The notes: a model not told the origin generated them from the letters alone. A DNA stretch of 64,000 nucleotides from Pseudomonas sp. B21-040 (GCF_024748695.1 NZ_CP087176.1:2101501-2165500); one strand, 5' to 3'. Counted from the stretch's first letter, positions 21,623 to 31,894 are shown. Program-made: numbers and translations.

Positions 21623-23017
21623 ATGGCTGTCTACAACTACGACGTGGTGGTGTTGGGTTCCGGCCCGGCGGGAGAAGGCGCGGCAATGAACGCCGCCAAA
21701 GCAGGGCGCAAGGTGGCGATGGTCGATAGCCGTCGCCAGGTCGGCGGCAACTGCACCCACCTAGGTACCATCCCGTCCAAGGCACTGCGTCACTCGGTCC
21801 GGCAGATCATGCAGTTCAACACCAACCCTATGTTCCGGGCCATTGGTGAGCCGCGCTGGTTCTCGTTTCCGGACGTACTGAAAAGCGCCGAGAAAGTCAT
21901 TTCCAAGCAAGTCGCTTCGCGCACCGGCTACTACGCCCGTAACCGCGTCGACGTATTTTTCGGCACCGGCAGCTTCGCCGACGAGCAAACCATCGAAGTG
22001 GTCTGCGCCAACGGTGTGGTCGAAAAGCTGGTAGCCAAGCACATCATCATTGCCACCGGTTCGCGTCCTTATCGCCCGGCGGACATCGATTTCCACCACC
22101 CGCGTATCTACGATAGCGACACCATCCTCAGCCTTGGCCACACCCCGCGCAAACTCATCGTTTACGGCGCCGGTGTGATCGGTTGCGAATACGCGTCGAT
22201 CTTCAGCGGTCTGGGTGTACTGGTCGAGCTGGTGGACAACCGCGGTCAGTTGCTGAGCTTCCTCGACTCCGAAATTTCCCAGGCGTTGAGCTACCACTTC
22301 AGCAACAACAACATCACGGTTCGCCACAACGAAGACTACGATCGCGTTGAAGGCGTGGACAGCGGTGTGATCCTGCACCTCAAGTCCGGCAAGAAGATCA
22401 AGGCCGACGCCTTGCTCTGGTGCAACGGCCGTACCGGCAACACCGATCAGTTGGGCCTGGAAAACATCGGCGTGAAGGTCAACAGCCGTGGCCAGATCGA
22501 AGTCGACGAGGCTTACCGCACCTGCGTACCAAACATCTACGGTGCCGGTGATGTCATCGGCTGGCCGAGCCTGGCGAGTGCCGCGCATGACCAGGGGCGT
22601 TCGGCTGCTGGCAGCATCGTCGACAACGGCAGCTGGCGCTTCGTCAATGACGTGCCGACCGGCATCTACACCATTCCGGAGATCAGCTCGATCGGCAAGA
22701 ACGAGCAGGAGCTGACTCAGGCCAAGGTGCCGTACGAAGTGGGCAAGGCGTTCTTCAAGGGCATGGCGCGGGCGCAGATTGCCGGTGAGCCGCAAGGCAT
22801 GCTGAAAATCCTGTTCCACCGTGAAACCCTGGAAGTGCTGGGCGTTCACTGCTTCGGTTATCAGGCGTCGGAGATCGTGCACATCGGTCAGGCGATCATG
22901 AACCAGCCGGGCGAACTGAACACGCTGAAGTATTTCGTCAACACGACGTTCAACTACCCGACCATGGCCGAAGCCTATCGGGTAGCGGCGTACGATGGCC
23001 TCAACCGGCTTTTTTGA
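21623..23017 (+). CDS. sthA: Soluble pyridine nucleotide transhydrogenase
   Basis: 464-residue FAD-dependent enzyme that transfers hydride between NADPH and NAD+. N-terminal dinucleotide fold [13 protein letters not shown]; the equivalent of the redox-active disulfide is [13 protein letters not shown], where the second Cys is replaced by Thr, as expected for SthA rather than lipoamide dehydrogenase. The second nucleotide fold is [13 protein letters not shown] and the C-terminal dimerisation domain is complete. The ATG follows TGAGGAG. The gene stands alone and converges on glpQ. Confidence 0.95.
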   Translation: MAVYNYDVVVLGSGPAGEGAAMNAAKAGRKVAMVDSRRQVGGNCTHLGTIPSKALRHSVRQIMQFNTNPMFRAIGEPRWFSFPDVLKSAEKVISKQVASRTGYYARNRVDVFFGTGSFADEQTIEVVCANGVVEKLVAKHIIIATGSRPYRPADIDFHHPRIYDSDTILSLGHTPRKLIVYGAGVIGCEYASIFSGLGVLVELVDNRGQLLSFLDSEISQALSYHFSNNNITVRHNEDYDRVEGVDSGVILHLKSGKKIKADALLWCNGRTGNTDQLGLENIGVKVNSRGQIEVDEAYRTCVPNIYGAGDVIGWPSLASAAHDQGRSAAGSIVDNGSWRFVNDVPTGIYTIPEISSIGKNEQELTQAKVPYEVGKAFFKGMARAQIAGEPQGMLKILFHRETLEVLGVHCFGYQASEIVHIGQAIMNQPGELNTLKYFVNTTFNYPTMAEAYRVAAYDGLNRLF

Positions 23018-23059
23018 CGGGCTCCGGCCGGTGGCCTGAGCCGGCCGGGGAGACCGATT

Positions 23060-23782
23060 TCAGCAATTCTCGAGCGTGGCGCTGGCCAAACCGGGAAAGT
23101 CTGTAATCAGGCTGTCAACGCCGAAGTCGGCGAGTCTGCGCATCAACGCGGGCTCGTTGACTGTCCATACCGACACATGCAACCCCTGGCGCTGCGCCTT
23201 CTGCAGGCGCTCCGGCGTACACAGGGTCCAGTTCAACGCCAGAATCTCACAGCCGTAGCTTGCCGCAACCTTCAACGGGTCGAGCCAGGCGTATTCGGCC
23301 ACCAATCCGCGAGACACGTCCGGCACCAGGTCCAGCGCGGCTTTCAGCACTTCGCGTGAACTTGAGGTGATCGTGACCTTGTCGAGCAGACCGAAACGCT
23401 GAGCCATTTCACGAATCGCCAGTACCGTCGTCGCAGCGCGAGTGCGTGAGGCGCTCTTGACTTCCAGTTGCCAGTGATCGAAGTCGCACTTCTCGAACAA
23501 TTCTTCCAGCGTCGGGATAGGGCAGGGTTTGATCCAGCCCGGGCCACCCTTGCGTGCGTCGTAGGTCACCAATTCGGCCGCCGTGTGTTCGACGACTTTG
23601 CCGCGACGGTCAGTGGTGCGTTTGAGTGTCGGGTCGTGTATGACCATCAACTCATTGTCCATGGACAAGTGCAGGTCCAGTTCGCAGCGGCGCACGCCGT
23701 GCTTGAGGCATTCCTGAAAACTGATCAGGGTGTTTTCCGGTGCTTCGCCCTTGGCGCCGCGATGGCCGTAGATGAGGGTCAC
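23060..23782 (-). CDS. glpQ: Glycerophosphodiester phosphodiesterase
   Basis: 240-residue GDPD-family TIM-barrel enzyme that hydrolyses glycerophosphodiesters to glycerol-3-phosphate and an alcohol. Catalytic motifs: HRGAKGEAPENT at residues 7-18, ELDLHLSMD (metal-binding Glu/Asp) and VIHDPTL. There is no signal peptide, so it is cytoplasmic (UgpQ-like). It starts at a GTG with AAGGAAG upstream and is 14 bp downstream of the PilZ gene, so the two are co-transcribed. Confidence 0.9.
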   Translation of the reverse strand: MTLIYGHRGAKGEAPENTLISFQECLKHGVRRCELDLHLSMDNELMVIHDPTLKRTTDRRGKVVEHTAAELVTYDARKGGPGWIKPCPIPTLEELFEKCDFDHWQLEVKSASRTRAATTVLAIREMAQRFGLLDKVTITSSSREVLKAALDLVPDVSRGLVAEYAWLDPLKVAASYGCEILALNWTLCTPERLQKAQRQGLHVSVWTVNEPALMRRLADFGVDSLITDFPGLASATLENC

Positions 23783-23796
23783 GGTTCTTCCTTAAA

Positions 23797-24375
23797 TTAA
23801 ATGCCTGATTCGTTTTCGCGGGCCAGTCGTCGTTCCTGGGCCTGCTTTTGCAAAATATAGCGGGCGAGCAACTGCCGTTGAGCATCGGTCGGGCGTTCGA
23901 ACTCGGTGCCGATATCAAAGGCACCAGCCTTGCGGTCGCAATGGGTGACGCGGGCTCGCAGCAACAGGCCGAGGGCTTGCGGCATCAGCACCATTTTGAC
24001 GGACAGGTGTGCACCTACGGATATAGGTGTCGGGTGCTGGAAGTCGATGCCGCCTTCGGAAATGATCACCGGCTGCGGTTCGCCGATCTGTCCGAGCACG
24101 GTGATCGCGATCACCTGGCTCAGTAAATCGATACGTTTGTTCTGGGATTTCAGGAAGGCTGCGAGGTTGCGCTCGCGCTCACTGATCTGGCGTAACAGGT
24201 GTTGTGACTCGAATTCGCTCAGGTGCAGTTCGCTGAGCAAGTTGAATAGTGGAGAAGCATCCTGCAACACTTCCAGGCCTGCGGCCTCGGGAGCGGACAG
24301 GGTCCGAATTTCCAGTGCGATCGTGTCCTCGATACGGTAGTATTCGCGGCGATCTTCTTCATCTAATGTCGACAT
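23797..24375 (-). CDS. PilZ-domain protein
   Basis: 192-residue soluble protein. The N-terminal region (DRREYYRIED) gives an Arg-rich RxxxR-like motif, and the C-terminal half has the PilZ beta-barrel pattern (ISEGGIDFQHP, HLSVKMVL, DIGTEFERP). The D/NxSxxG motif is altered to ISEGGI, so c-di-GMP affinity is uncertain. It corresponds to PA2989 by position, divergent from lolC and upstream of glpQ. Confidence 0.75.
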   Translation of the reverse strand: MSTLDEEDRREYYRIEDTIALEIRTLSAPEAAGLEVLQDASPLFNLLSELHLSEFESQHLLRQISERERNLAAFLKSQNKRIDLLSQVIAITVLGQIGEPQPVIISEGGIDFQHPTPISVGAHLSVKMVLMPQALGLLLRARVTHCDRKAGAFDIGTEFERPTDAQRQLLARYILQKQAQERRLARENESGI

Positions 24376-24469
24376 GGCGAACCCATGGTAGCGGCGGTGG
24401 TCTGAGTGTAAAGCTGGTTATCGACCCCCGCCACAAGGACGTTCCTTTTCCCTCCGAACAAGCCCCGAC

Positions 24470-25720
24470 ATGTTCAGACCTCTCTTCGCATTTATTGGCA
24501 CGCGTTATACCCGTGCAAAGCGTCGCAATCATTTTGTGTCGTTCATTTCCCTGACCTCGATGATCGGACTCGCCCTTGGCGTAGTCGTGATGATTGTGGT
24601 GCTGTCGGTCATGAACGGCTTCGATCATGAGATGCGCACCCGTGTGCTGGGCATGGTGCCCCACGCGACCATCGAGTCCGGTGAGCCGATCAGCGACTGG
24701 CAAAGCCTGGCCGCCAAGGTCAAGCAGAACTCGCAGGTGACGGCCGTTGCGCCGTTTACTCAGATGCAGGGTTTGCTGACCAACAACGGCAAAGTCTCCA
24801 AAGTCCTGCTCAACGCCATCGATCCTGCGCTTGAACGGCAGGTCTCGATCATTGATAACTTCATGCAGCAGGGCAAACTCGACGATCTCGTTCCGGGCGA
24901 ATTCGGCATCGTTATCGGCGACAAGGCGGCAGCCAAGCTCGGCGCGGCTATCGGCGACAAACTGACGTTTGTCGCGCCAGAGGTCACCGTGACCCCGGCT
25001 GGCATGTTCCCGCGCATGAAACGCTTTACCGTGGTGGGCATTTTCCATGTGGGCGCCGGTGAGCTGGACGGCTACCTGGGCATCACCAACCTGCAGGACC
25101 TGGCCCGGCTGCACCGCTGGAAGCCGGATCAGGTCCAGGGCATCCGCTTGAAGTTCGACGACCTGTTCCAGGCGCCGCGCACCGCGTGGAGCATCGCCCA
25201 GCAACTCGGCGAGGACCGTTTCTACGCCCGTGACTGGACGCGCACCCACGGCAACCTGTATCAGGCGATCCGCATGGAAAAAGCCATGATCGGTTTGCTG
25301 TTGCTGCTGATTGTCGCCGTTGCTGCGTTCAACATCATTTCCACGCTGGTGATGGTGGTGAACGACAAGAAGGGCGACATCGCGATTCTGCGCACACTGG
25401 GCGCCACGCCGCGCACGATCATGGCAATCTTCATGGTGCAGGGTACGGTCATCGGTGTGGTCGGTACGCTGATCGGCGCTGTGGTCGGGATCTTCGCCGC
25501 GTTGAATGTCAGCGCCGCGATCTCGGCGCTTGAAGGCCTGATCGGCCACAAATTCCTTAACGCCGACGTGTACTTCATCGATTACCTGCCGTCGCAAGTG
25601 CAAAGCCAGGATGTGTTGATGGTCTGCGCCGCCGCGTTGGTCCTGAGTTTCCTCGCCACCCTGTATCCAGCCTGGCGTGCCGCGCGCACCCAGCCTGCGG
25701 AGGCGCTACGTTATGAGTGA
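24470..25720 (+). CDS. lolC: Lipoprotein-releasing ABC transporter permease LolC
   Basis: 416-residue MacB/FtsX-type permease with one N-terminal and three C-terminal transmembrane segments and a large periplasmic domain (residues about 50-270). With LolD and LolE it extracts mature lipoproteins from the inner membrane to LolA. The N-terminal [19 protein letters not shown] is almost shared with LolE, showing an old tandem duplication around lolD. The stop codon overlaps the lolD start. Confidence 0.93.
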   Translation: MFRPLFAFIGTRYTRAKRRNHFVSFISLTSMIGLALGVVVMIVVLSVMNGFDHEMRTRVLGMVPHATIESGEPISDWQSLAAKVKQNSQVTAVAPFTQMQGLLTNNGKVSKVLLNAIDPALERQVSIIDNFMQQGKLDDLVPGEFGIVIGDKAAAKLGAAIGDKLTFVAPEVTVTPAGMFPRMKRFTVVGIFHVGAGELDGYLGITNLQDLARLHRWKPDQVQGIRLKFDDLFQAPRTAWSIAQQLGEDRFYARDWTRTHGNLYQAIRMEKAMIGLLLLLIVAVAAFNIISTLVMVVNDKKGDIAILRTLGATPRTIMAIFMVQGTVIGVVGTLIGAVVGIFAALNVSAAISALEGLIGHKFLNADVYFIDYLPSQVQSQDVLMVCAAALVLSFLATLYPAWRAARTQPAEALRYE

Positions 25721-26411
25721 GTCGGGCATGAGTGATAAAGCAATCTTGAGCTGCCGCAACCTGGGCAAATCCTACGAGGAAGGTCCGGAGTCGGTTGAGG
25801 TTCTGGCCGGTCTGCAACTGGAACTGCACCCGGGTGAGCGCGTAGCGATTGTCGGCAAGTCGGGTTCTGGCAAAAGCACCTTGCTCAATATGCTGGGCGG
25901 GCTCGATACGCCGACCAAGGGCAGCGTCTGGCTCGACGGTGAAGAACTGTCAGCGCTGAGCGAGAAGAATCGCGGCCTGCTGCGTAACCGCGCCCTCGGG
26001 TTCGTTTACCAGTTTCACCACTTGCTGCCGGAGTTCACGGCCCTGGAAAACGTCTGCATGCCGCTGCTGATCGGCAAGACGTCGATCCCCGAGGCGCGTC
26101 AGCGTGCCACGGCGTTGCTGGAGCGCGTAGGGTTGGGCCATCGTCTGGAGCACAAACCGGCCGAATTGTCCGGTGGTGAACGCCAGCGTGTGGCCATCGC
26201 TCGTGCCTTGGTGAACAACCCGGGCCTGGTGATGCTCGACGAGCCGACCGGCAACCTCGACTCCCACACAGCCCAGGGTATTCAGGATTTGATGCTGGAA
26301 CTCAGCACCTCGATGCGCACGGCGTTCCTGGTGGTGACCCACGACATGAACCTGGCCCGCCAGATGGATCGCGTCCTGCATTTGCAGGAAGGTTGCCTGA
26401 CACCCATCTGA
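25713..26411 (+). CDS. lolD: Lipoprotein-releasing ABC transporter ATPase LolD
   Basis: 232-residue ABC ATPase: Walker [12 protein letters not shown]-loop [11 protein letters not shown], signature LSGGERQR, Walker [12 protein letters not shown]. It drives lipoprotein release with LolC/LolE. The ATG at 25713 overlaps the end of lolC by 8 bases; a second ATG at 25728 (MSDKAILSC) is also possible and gives a product of 227 residues. Confidence 0.95.
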   Translation: MSESGMSDKAILSCRNLGKSYEEGPESVEVLAGLQLELHPGERVAIVGKSGSGKSTLLNMLGGLDTPTKGSVWLDGEELSALSEKNRGLLRNRALGFVYQFHHLLPEFTALENVCMPLLIGKTSIPEARQRATALLERVGLGHRLEHKPAELSGGERQRVAIARALVNNPGLVMLDEPTGNLDSHTAQGIQDLMLELSTSMRTAFLVVTHDMNLARQMDRVLHLQEGCLTPI

Positions 26412-26476
26412 TTGGCCGAAACCCGGTGTGCTGAACAGTGCGTCGGGTCTTTAATTTTTATACGGTGCCCCAGCGA

Positions 26477-27721
26477 ATGTTCAGACCGTTATCGATCTTT
26501 ATCGGCACGCGCTATACCCGCGCCAAGCGCCGCAATCGCTTTGTTTCCTTCATCTCGATGACCTCGATGATCGGCCTCGCCCTGGGTGTGCTGGCGATGA
26601 TCGTGGTGTTGTCGGTCATGAACGGATTTCAGCGCGAAATGAGCTCGCGCATCCTTGGCATGGTGCCGCATGCAACCATCGTCGGCGTTAACCCGATCGA
26701 CGATTGGCAGCCCGTTGCGGCGGCCGCGATGAAAAACCCGGAAGTGACGGCCGCCGTGCCGTTCACCGAAATGGAGGGCATGCTGTCCTACAAGGGCTCG
26801 ATGCAGCCGATCCAGGTCAGCGGTGTCGATCCGGCACTCGAAGGCAAGGTTTCAATTGTCGCCAAGCACATTGTTCAAGGGCGCCTCGATGCCCTGAAGC
26901 CGGGTGAGTTCGGCGTGGTGATCGGTGAAATCACGGCCCGGCGCTTTCGCTTGAACGTCGGTGACAAGATCACCCTGATCGTGCCGGAAGTGAGTACTGC
27001 GCCGGGCGGGATTACCCCGCGCATGCAGCGCCTGAACGTGGTTGGCGTGTTCAAGGTCGGTGCCGAGCTCGACGGTTCGATGGCGTTGATCCACGTCGCC
27101 GATGCCGCGCAGATGCAGCATTGGGAGCCCAATCAGGTGCAGAGCGTGCGCCTGGCGGTGAAGGATTTGTACGCGGCGCCGCAAGTATCCAGCGATATCG
27201 CCAGTGGTTTGGGGGCTGCCTATAAGGCTGACGACTGGACCCACACCCAGGGCAGCCTGTTCAGCGCGATGAAGATGGAAAAAACCATGATCGGCCTGCT
27301 GTTGCTGATGATTGTCGCGGTGGCGGCGTTCAACATCATCGCCACCTTGATCATGGTGGTGAACGACAAAGGTGCGGATATCGCGATCCTGCGCACGATT
27401 GGCGCTACGCCTGGGCAGATCATGGCGATCTTCATGGTTCAGGGGACGGTGATCGGTGTTTTCGGGACCTTTATCGGCGGCGTGCTCGGCGTGATCGCGG
27501 CGCTGAACGTCAGTGAAATGGTGGGCTGGATCGAGCGGGTGAGCGGTCAGCACATCTTCAGTTCCGATGTGTACTTCGTCAGTAACCTGCCTTCGGAATT
27601 GCAGGGCGCCGATGTGCTGCTGATTTGCTCGGCGGGGTTCATCTTGAGCTTTCTGGCGACCGTCTACCCGGCCTGGCGTGCGGCGAAAATTGAGCCAGCT
27701 CACGCGTTGCGGTATTCGTAA
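26477..27721 (+). CDS. lolE: Lipoprotein-releasing ABC transporter permease LolE
   Basis: 414-residue permease, a close paralogue of LolC: both share RYTRAKRRN, [17 protein letters not shown] and the segment [20 protein letters not shown]. Topology is one N-terminal membrane segment, a periplasmic core and three C-terminal segments. The start at ATG 26477 is set by the similarity to LolC; no good ribosome site precedes it. The gap after lolD is 65 bp. It completes the lolCDE operon and is followed by a REP pair. Confidence 0.93.
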   Translation: MFRPLSIFIGTRYTRAKRRNRFVSFISMTSMIGLALGVLAMIVVLSVMNGFQREMSSRILGMVPHATIVGVNPIDDWQPVAAAAMKNPEVTAAVPFTEMEGMLSYKGSMQPIQVSGVDPALEGKVSIVAKHIVQGRLDALKPGEFGVVIGEITARRFRLNVGDKITLIVPEVSTAPGGITPRMQRLNVVGVFKVGAELDGSMALIHVADAAQMQHWEPNQVQSVRLAVKDLYAAPQVSSDIASGLGAAYKADDWTHTQGSLFSAMKMEKTMIGLLLLMIVAVAAFNIIATLIMVVNDKGADIAILRTIGATPGQIMAIFMVQGTVIGVFGTFIGGVLGVIAALNVSEMVGWIERVSGQHIFSSDVYFVSNLPSELQGADVLLICSAGFILSFLATVYPAWRAAKIEPAHALRYS

Positions 27722-27737
27722 CTCCTGAAATCGCCAT

Positions 27738-27826
27738 CGCGGGCAAGCCCGGCTCCCACAGTTGATCGAGTTGAATCACACATTTGTGAACGACTCAAAA
27801 CCCTGTGGGAGCCGGGCTTGCCCGCG
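27738..27826. repeat. REP pair in opposite orientation
   Basis: CGCGGGCAAGCCCGGCTCCC at 27738 onward pairs with GGGAGCCGGGCTTGCCCGCG ending at 27826. Both copies are near perfect. The element lies between the convergent lolE and copS. Confidence 0.88.
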
Positions 27827-27847
27827 ATGAGGCCGGTACTGCTGGCC

Positions 27848-29197
27848 TCAATCTCCCTTTGGCAACTCAATCACAAACAGCGTCCACCCATTCGCCGATT
27901 CGCAACGAATCTGCCCGCCATGGGCACGCACGATCGACTGCGTAATCGCCAACCCCAACCCCGCATGTTCGCTACTGCCTTCCTGGCGCGCCGGATCGGC
28001 CCGATAAAACCGGTCAAACAATCGCGGTAGCAACGCCCCGTCAATCCCATCGCCACTGTTCTCAACCACCAGGCTCAACCCTTTAGCCTCCTCGACAATC
28101 CGCACTCGAACCTCACCCTGGGCCGGTGTGAACCGCAACGCATTGTCCAGCAGGTTGGACAATGCCCGACGGAGCATGCTGCGATCACCCTCCAGATGCG
28201 CGGTGCCTTCCCGCGTGAGCGTCACCTGAGCGTCTTCCGCCAGCGGTGCAAAATACTCCAGCAACAGATCCACTTCCTGCGCCAGCTCCAGCGGCTCGCG
28301 TTTGGGCGTCAGCAATCCGTGATCCGCCTTGGCCAGGTACAACATGTCGTTGACCAGTTGCGCCATCCATTGCAGTTCTTCGAGGTTGCTGTGCAGCGCC
28401 TCGCGGTAGTCCTCGATGGGCCGGGGGCGGGTGAGGGTGACCTGCGTGTGGGTCAGCAGGTTCGACAGCGGCGTGCGCAATTCATGGGCGATGTCAGCGG
28501 AGAACGCGGAGAGCCGTTGAAAAGAGGCATCAAGGCGTCCGAGCATGGCGTTAAAGCTGTGGGCCAATTCCGCGAGCTCAGGCGGCATGTCTTCTTCGGG
28601 CAGTCGAGCATTGAGCGATTGCGCCGACACACCGCTGGCGACCGCGCTCATGCGCCGCAACGGGCGCAACCCGCTACGCGCAGCCCAGGCGCCGAGCAGG
28701 GCGGTGGCCAGGGCTGACAAACCCACGGTCAGCCAGATCAGGTGCTGCATGCGTTGCAAAAAGTGCTGGTGATGGGTGATGTCCAGCAATAACGTCAGTT
28801 GTGGGGAATCCGGTCTATCGTCAAACAATGGCGCAATCAGCACGCGGTAGTCGGTGCCGTCGTTGTTCAGGGTCGATAAACCGGGCTGTTGCGGGAGTTT
28901 TTCCGGCAGGTGCGCGGAACTGTCATACCAGCGCTGGCCGTCACTGCCGGTGATGCGCAGCGACAAATCAGCCTGGCGGCTGAGTTCATCTGCCAGTCTG
29001 ATTTCGCTCTCGCTGGATTGAATGTCCTGAAGCGCCCGGCGTAAACCAATCAATTTCCCGTCCAGCAATTGCTGATCGAGTTCGACGAAGTGCGCTTCGC
29101 TGGCACGGCTGAACAATACTCCGGCGAATAGCGAAACCACCGCCGTGCAGGCCGCAAACAGCAACGCCAGACGGCTGCTCAACGAAAGGTGCCGCAT
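27848..29197 (-). CDS. copS: Heavy-metal sensor histidine kinase CopS/CusS
   Basis: 449-residue membrane histidine kinase. Two transmembrane segments (about residues 8-30 and 155-177) flank a periplasmic sensor domain. A HAMP domain is followed by HisKA with the phosphoacceptor His in FSADIAHELRTPLSN and a HATPase domain with N-box NLLDNALRF and G-box GLGLAITQ. The family senses periplasmic Cu or Ag. Its start overlaps the copR stop as TGATG, so it is translationally coupled. Position and neighbours match copRS of P. aeruginosa PA2809-PA2810. Confidence 0.92.
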   Translation of the reverse strand: MRHLSLSSRLALLFAACTAVVSLFAGVLFSRASEAHFVELDQQLLDGKLIGLRRALQDIQSSESEIRLADELSRQADLSLRITGSDGQRWYDSSAHLPEKLPQQPGLSTLNNDGTDYRVLIAPLFDDRPDSPQLTLLLDITHHQHFLQRMQHLIWLTVGLSALATALLGAWAARSGLRPLRRMSAVASGVSAQSLNARLPEEDMPPELAELAHSFNAMLGRLDASFQRLSAFSADIAHELRTPLSNLLTHTQVTLTRPRPIEDYREALHSNLEELQWMAQLVNDMLYLAKADHGLLTPKREPLELAQEVDLLLEYFAPLAEDAQVTLTREGTAHLEGDRSMLRRALSNLLDNALRFTPAQGEVRVRIVEEAKGLSLVVENSGDGIDGALLPRLFDRFYRADPARQEGSSEHAGLGLAITQSIVRAHGGQIRCESANGWTLFVIELPKGD

Positions 29198-29877
29198 CAG
29201 GCTGCACGCTCTTCGAGGACGTAGCCCATGCCGCGCACGGTGTGTATCAGTTTGTTGGGGAATTCATCGTCGATCTTCAGACGCAACCGACGGATCGCGA
29301 CTTCGATCACATTGGTGTCGCTGTCAAAGTTCATGTCCCACACTTGCGAGGCAATCAGCGATTTGGGCAGGACTTCACCCTGGCGACGCAGGAGCATTTC
29401 CAGCAGGGCGAATTCCTTGGCCGTCAGGTCGATGCGCTGGCCGCCGCGCTCAGCGCGCCGCCGAATCAAGTCCAGGTGCAAGTCTGCCAGTTGTAATTGG
29501 GTTTCCTGAGGTGAGGCGTTGCCGCGACGCAGCAGGCTACGGACCCGGGCCAGCAGTTCGGAGAAGGCGAATGGTTTGACCAGGTAATCATCGGCGCCCA
29601 GTTCGAGGCCATGAACCCGATCTTCCACTGCGTCTCGTGCGGTCAGAAAAAGTACCGGTGTGTCCAGGCCATTACTGCGCACTGCTTGCAGAATCTGCCA
29701 GCCATTGCGGCCGGGCAGCATCACGTCGAGAATCAACAAGGCGTAGTCACCGCTCAGCGCCAGTTGTTGGCCGGTGTTGCCGTCAGCCACCAGTTCTGCG
29801 TTGAACCCGGCCTCGGTCAGGCCCTGACGCAGGTAGTGGCCGGTTTTCGGTTGGTCTTCGACGATCAGCAGTTTCAT
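29197..29877 (-). CDS. copR: Copper response regulator CopR/CusR
   Basis: 226-residue OmpR-type regulator: receiver domain with phosphoacceptor Asp in [10 protein letters not shown] and the conserved Lys in DYLVKPF, then a winged helix ending in VRGMGYVLE. The start is the ATG at 29877; two further codons upstream are TTG CCC. It is divergent from the cupredoxin gene, and the intergenic region holds a CopR/CusR-type box. Confidence 0.93.
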   Translation of the reverse strand: MKLLIVEDQPKTGHYLRQGLTEAGFNAELVADGNTGQQLALSGDYALLILDVMLPGRNGWQILQAVRSNGLDTPVLFLTARDAVEDRVHGLELGADDYLVKPFAFSELLARVRSLLRRGNASPQETQLQLADLHLDLIRRRAERGGQRIDLTAKEFALLEMLLRRQGEVLPKSLIASQVWDMNFDSDTNVIEVAIRRLRLKIDDEFPNKLIHTVRGMGYVLEERAA

Positions 29878-29935
29878 GGGCAACTCGAGATAAATGGAAC
29901 GAACGCTTTATACCGTGGGCAGCGTTAATTCAGGT

Positions 29936-29970
29936 CAACCTGACAAAGTTGTAATCTGGCTGTCAGGTTG
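29936..29970. promoter_or_regulatory. CopR/CusR-type operator between copR and cupredoxin gene
   Basis: The segment TGACAAAGTTGTAA (29941-29954) matches the core ACAA-N2-TTGT of the CusR/CopR box. It lies within a longer inverted repeat, CAACCTGACA (29936-29945) and TGTCAGGTTG (29961-29970), separated by 15 bp. It is placed to control both divergent genes in response to copper. Confidence 0.75.
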
Positions 29971-30032
29971 CGGGCAGTGACAGGAGTTTAGAGTTTTCCA
30001 CAGGCTGAACCTTATCTTGTTGGAGTACGACG

Positions 30033-30566
30033 ATGTTTTTGCGCAAATCTTTGCTGCCGGTGGTGTGTTTGTTGGCGCTGAACTCGCCAGTGTGGGCCGG
30101 CCCGGCAAACACCTACGATTTCGGCCAACCTGCGCCGGCGGCCAAGGCGACTCGCAGTGTTGAAGTGGTGATGGGTGATATGTCGTTCTCGCCCAAGGCC
30201 ATCGATATCAAGGCCGGTGAGACCATTCGTTTTGTGCTGGTGAATAAAGGCCAGTTGCTGCACGAATTCAACCTCGGTGATGCAGCGATGCATGCCAAAC
30301 ACCAGCAGGAAATGTTGCAGATGCAACAGAGCGGCATGCTGGCGCCTACCGCCATGAAGGAAATGGACCACAGCGCCATGGCCGAAATGGACCACTCATC
30401 CGGGCAGGGAATGAAGCATGACGACTCGAACAGCGTGCTCGTGGAGCCGGGCAAGACCGCCGAGCTGACCTGGACCTTCACCAAGGCCACCAACCTGGAA
30501 TTTGCCTGCAATATCCCTGGCCATTATCAGGCTGGCATGGTCGGCAAGTTGACTGTCAGTCAGTAA
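30033..30566 (+). CDS. Periplasmic cupredoxin-like copper-binding protein
   Basis: 177 residues with a signal peptide ending SPVWA (residue 22). The mature part is a plastocyanin-like fold. The type 1 site is visible as His in LLHEF and Cys, His, Met in CNIPGHYQAGM. An insertion of about 50 residues between the ligands is rich in Met, His and Asp (MKEMDHSAMAEMDHSS...), a likely additional soft-metal site. In P. aeruginosa the equivalent PA2807 is copper-induced through CopR. Role: periplasmic copper binding or tolerance. Confidence 0.85.
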   Translation: MFLRKSLLPVVCLLALNSPVWAGPANTYDFGQPAPAAKATRSVEVVMGDMSFSPKAIDIKAGETIRFVLVNKGQLLHEFNLGDAAMHAKHQQEMLQMQQSGMLAPTAMKEMDHSAMAEMDHSSGQGMKHDDSNSVLVEPGKTAELTWTFTKATNLEFACNIPGHYQAGMVGKLTVSQ

Positions 30567-30627
30567 GGACTCAATGGCGGGAGCAAAGGCTGGTAGAATC
30601 CGCTGATTCTTCAGTCAGGTTTCCGCC

Positions 30628-31458
30628 ATGCATCCCGCAGCCGAACATTCGCCGCTGGGCAAATCCAGCGAATACATCGCCACTTACACGCCGTCCTTGC
30701 TGTTCCCGATCCCGCGTACTGCGAAATGGGCCGAGTTGGGCCTGACGGCTGAAACCCTGCCGTATAAAGGCGTGGATTTCTGGAACTGCTTTGAGCTGTC
30801 GTGGCTGTTGCCGTCGGGCAAGCCCGTGGTGGCGATTGGCGAGTTCAGCATCCCGGCGGATTCGCCGAATATCATCGAATCGAAGTCGTTCAAGCTGTAC
30901 CTGAACTCACTGAACCAGACACCGTTTGCCGACACGGCAAGCCTTGAGGCGACACTGGCCAAAGACCTGTCGGCCGCTGCCGGCAAACCGGTCGGTGTGC
31001 GCATTCGCAGCTTGAAAGATGTCGAAGCCGAAGGCGTCGTGGCGCTGCCCGGCGTGTGCATTGATGACCTGGACATCAGCGTCAGCAACTACGAGCATCC
31101 GCGCCCGGAACTGCTGCGTTGCGATGAATCGCGCATCGTGGAGGAGAGCGTGCACAGCCATTTGCTCAAATCCAACTGCCCGGTTACCAGTCAGCCGGAT
31201 TGGGGCAGTGTGGCGGTGGAATACCGTGGCGCGGCACTGGATCACGCGAGTTTGCTGGAATACATCGTGAGCTTCCGACAACACTCGGACTTTCACGAGC
31301 AGTGCGTGGAGCGGATTTTCCTCGACTTGCAGCGGTTGTTGAAACCGGAGAAGTTGACGGTGTATGCGCGCTATGTGCGCCGTGGCGGGTTGGATATCAA
31401 CCCGTACCGCAGCACCGAAACCGTCCAACTGCCGAATCATCGGTTGGTGCGTCAATAA
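30628..31458 (+). CDS. queF: NADPH-dependent 7-cyano-7-deazaguanine reductase
   Basis: 276-residue bimodular (type II) QueF, which reduces preQ0 to preQ1 in queuosine biosynthesis. The N-terminal QueF signature [10 protein letters not shown] is present. The catalytic Cys is in [12 protein letters not shown] in the C-terminal half, with the Asp seven residues later. A terminator and a REP pair follow. Confidence 0.95.
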   Translation: MHPAAEHSPLGKSSEYIATYTPSLLFPIPRTAKWAELGLTAETLPYKGVDFWNCFELSWLLPSGKPVVAIGEFSIPADSPNIIESKSFKLYLNSLNQTPFADTASLEATLAKDLSAAAGKPVGVRIRSLKDVEAEGVVALPGVCIDDLDISVSNYEHPRPELLRCDESRIVEESVHSHLLKSNCPVTSQPDWGSVAVEYRGAALDHASLLEYIVSFRQHSDFHEQCVERIFLDLQRLLKPEKLTVYARYVRRGGLDINPYRSTETVQLPNHRLVRQ

Positions 31459-31466
31459 AAATCCAA

Positions 31467-31556
31467 TGTAGGAGTGAGCCTGCTCGCGATAGCTGACTGA
31501 CATTCAATATTGATGTCGTCTGATCCACCGGTATCGCGAGCAGGCTCACTCCTACA
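31467..31556. repeat. REP-type inverted pair, GAGCCTGCTCGCGA class
   Basis: TGTAGGAGTGAGCCTGCTCG (31467 onward) recurs as an exact inverse copy at 31533-31556. The repeat unit is a different sequence class from the GGGCAAGCCC repeats at 11.6 and 27.7 kb. Confidence 0.88.
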
Positions 31557-31584
31557 AGGGACTGCGTTTCAAATTGTGGAAATG

Positions 31585-31618
31585 AAAAAGCCCTGCCAGC
31601 GATGGCGGGGCTTTTTTG
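31585..31618. terminator. Bidirectional terminator between queF and DUF4404 gene
   Basis: AAAAAGCCCTGCCA, loop GCGA, TGGCGGGGCTTTTTT. The stem is 14 bp with one wobble pair and is flanked by A and T tracts on both sides, so it can serve both convergent genes. Confidence 0.85.
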
Positions 31619-31630
31619 CGTCTGGCGGGT

Positions 31631-31894
31631 TCAGATACCCATGTTACCCAAGGCTTGCGCGATGTTGCGCAGGGTGCCAGCCAGGGTAGGGTGTTCGAGT
31701 TCGAAGCGTTCAACTGCCAGGTTAACGCCATCGGCGAGGCTGGCGTCCTGGGTTTTGGTTTCTAGCTCAAGCTTGAGTTCGATCTGTTGCATCAGTTCAT
31801 GCAGGTTTTCGCGTTCGGATTCGGACAGTGGAGGATTCTGTTCCAATTGCTCGCGCAGGGCATTGAGCTGTTCTTGCAGTTCGCGGGCAGGCAT
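31631..31894 (-). CDS. DUF4404 family protein
   Basis: 87-residue acidic, helical protein (MPARELQEQLNALREQLEQN at the start) with heptad-like leucine spacing, suggesting a short coiled coil. It matches the DUF4404 family of small gammaproteobacterial proteins of unknown function. The ATG has GAAGGAAG upstream; an ATG further upstream at 31927 lacks such a site. Confidence 0.75.
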   Translation of the reverse strand: MPARELQEQLNALREQLEQNPPLSESERENLHELMQQIELKLELETKTQDASLADGVNLAVERFELEHPTLAGTLRNIAQALGNMGI

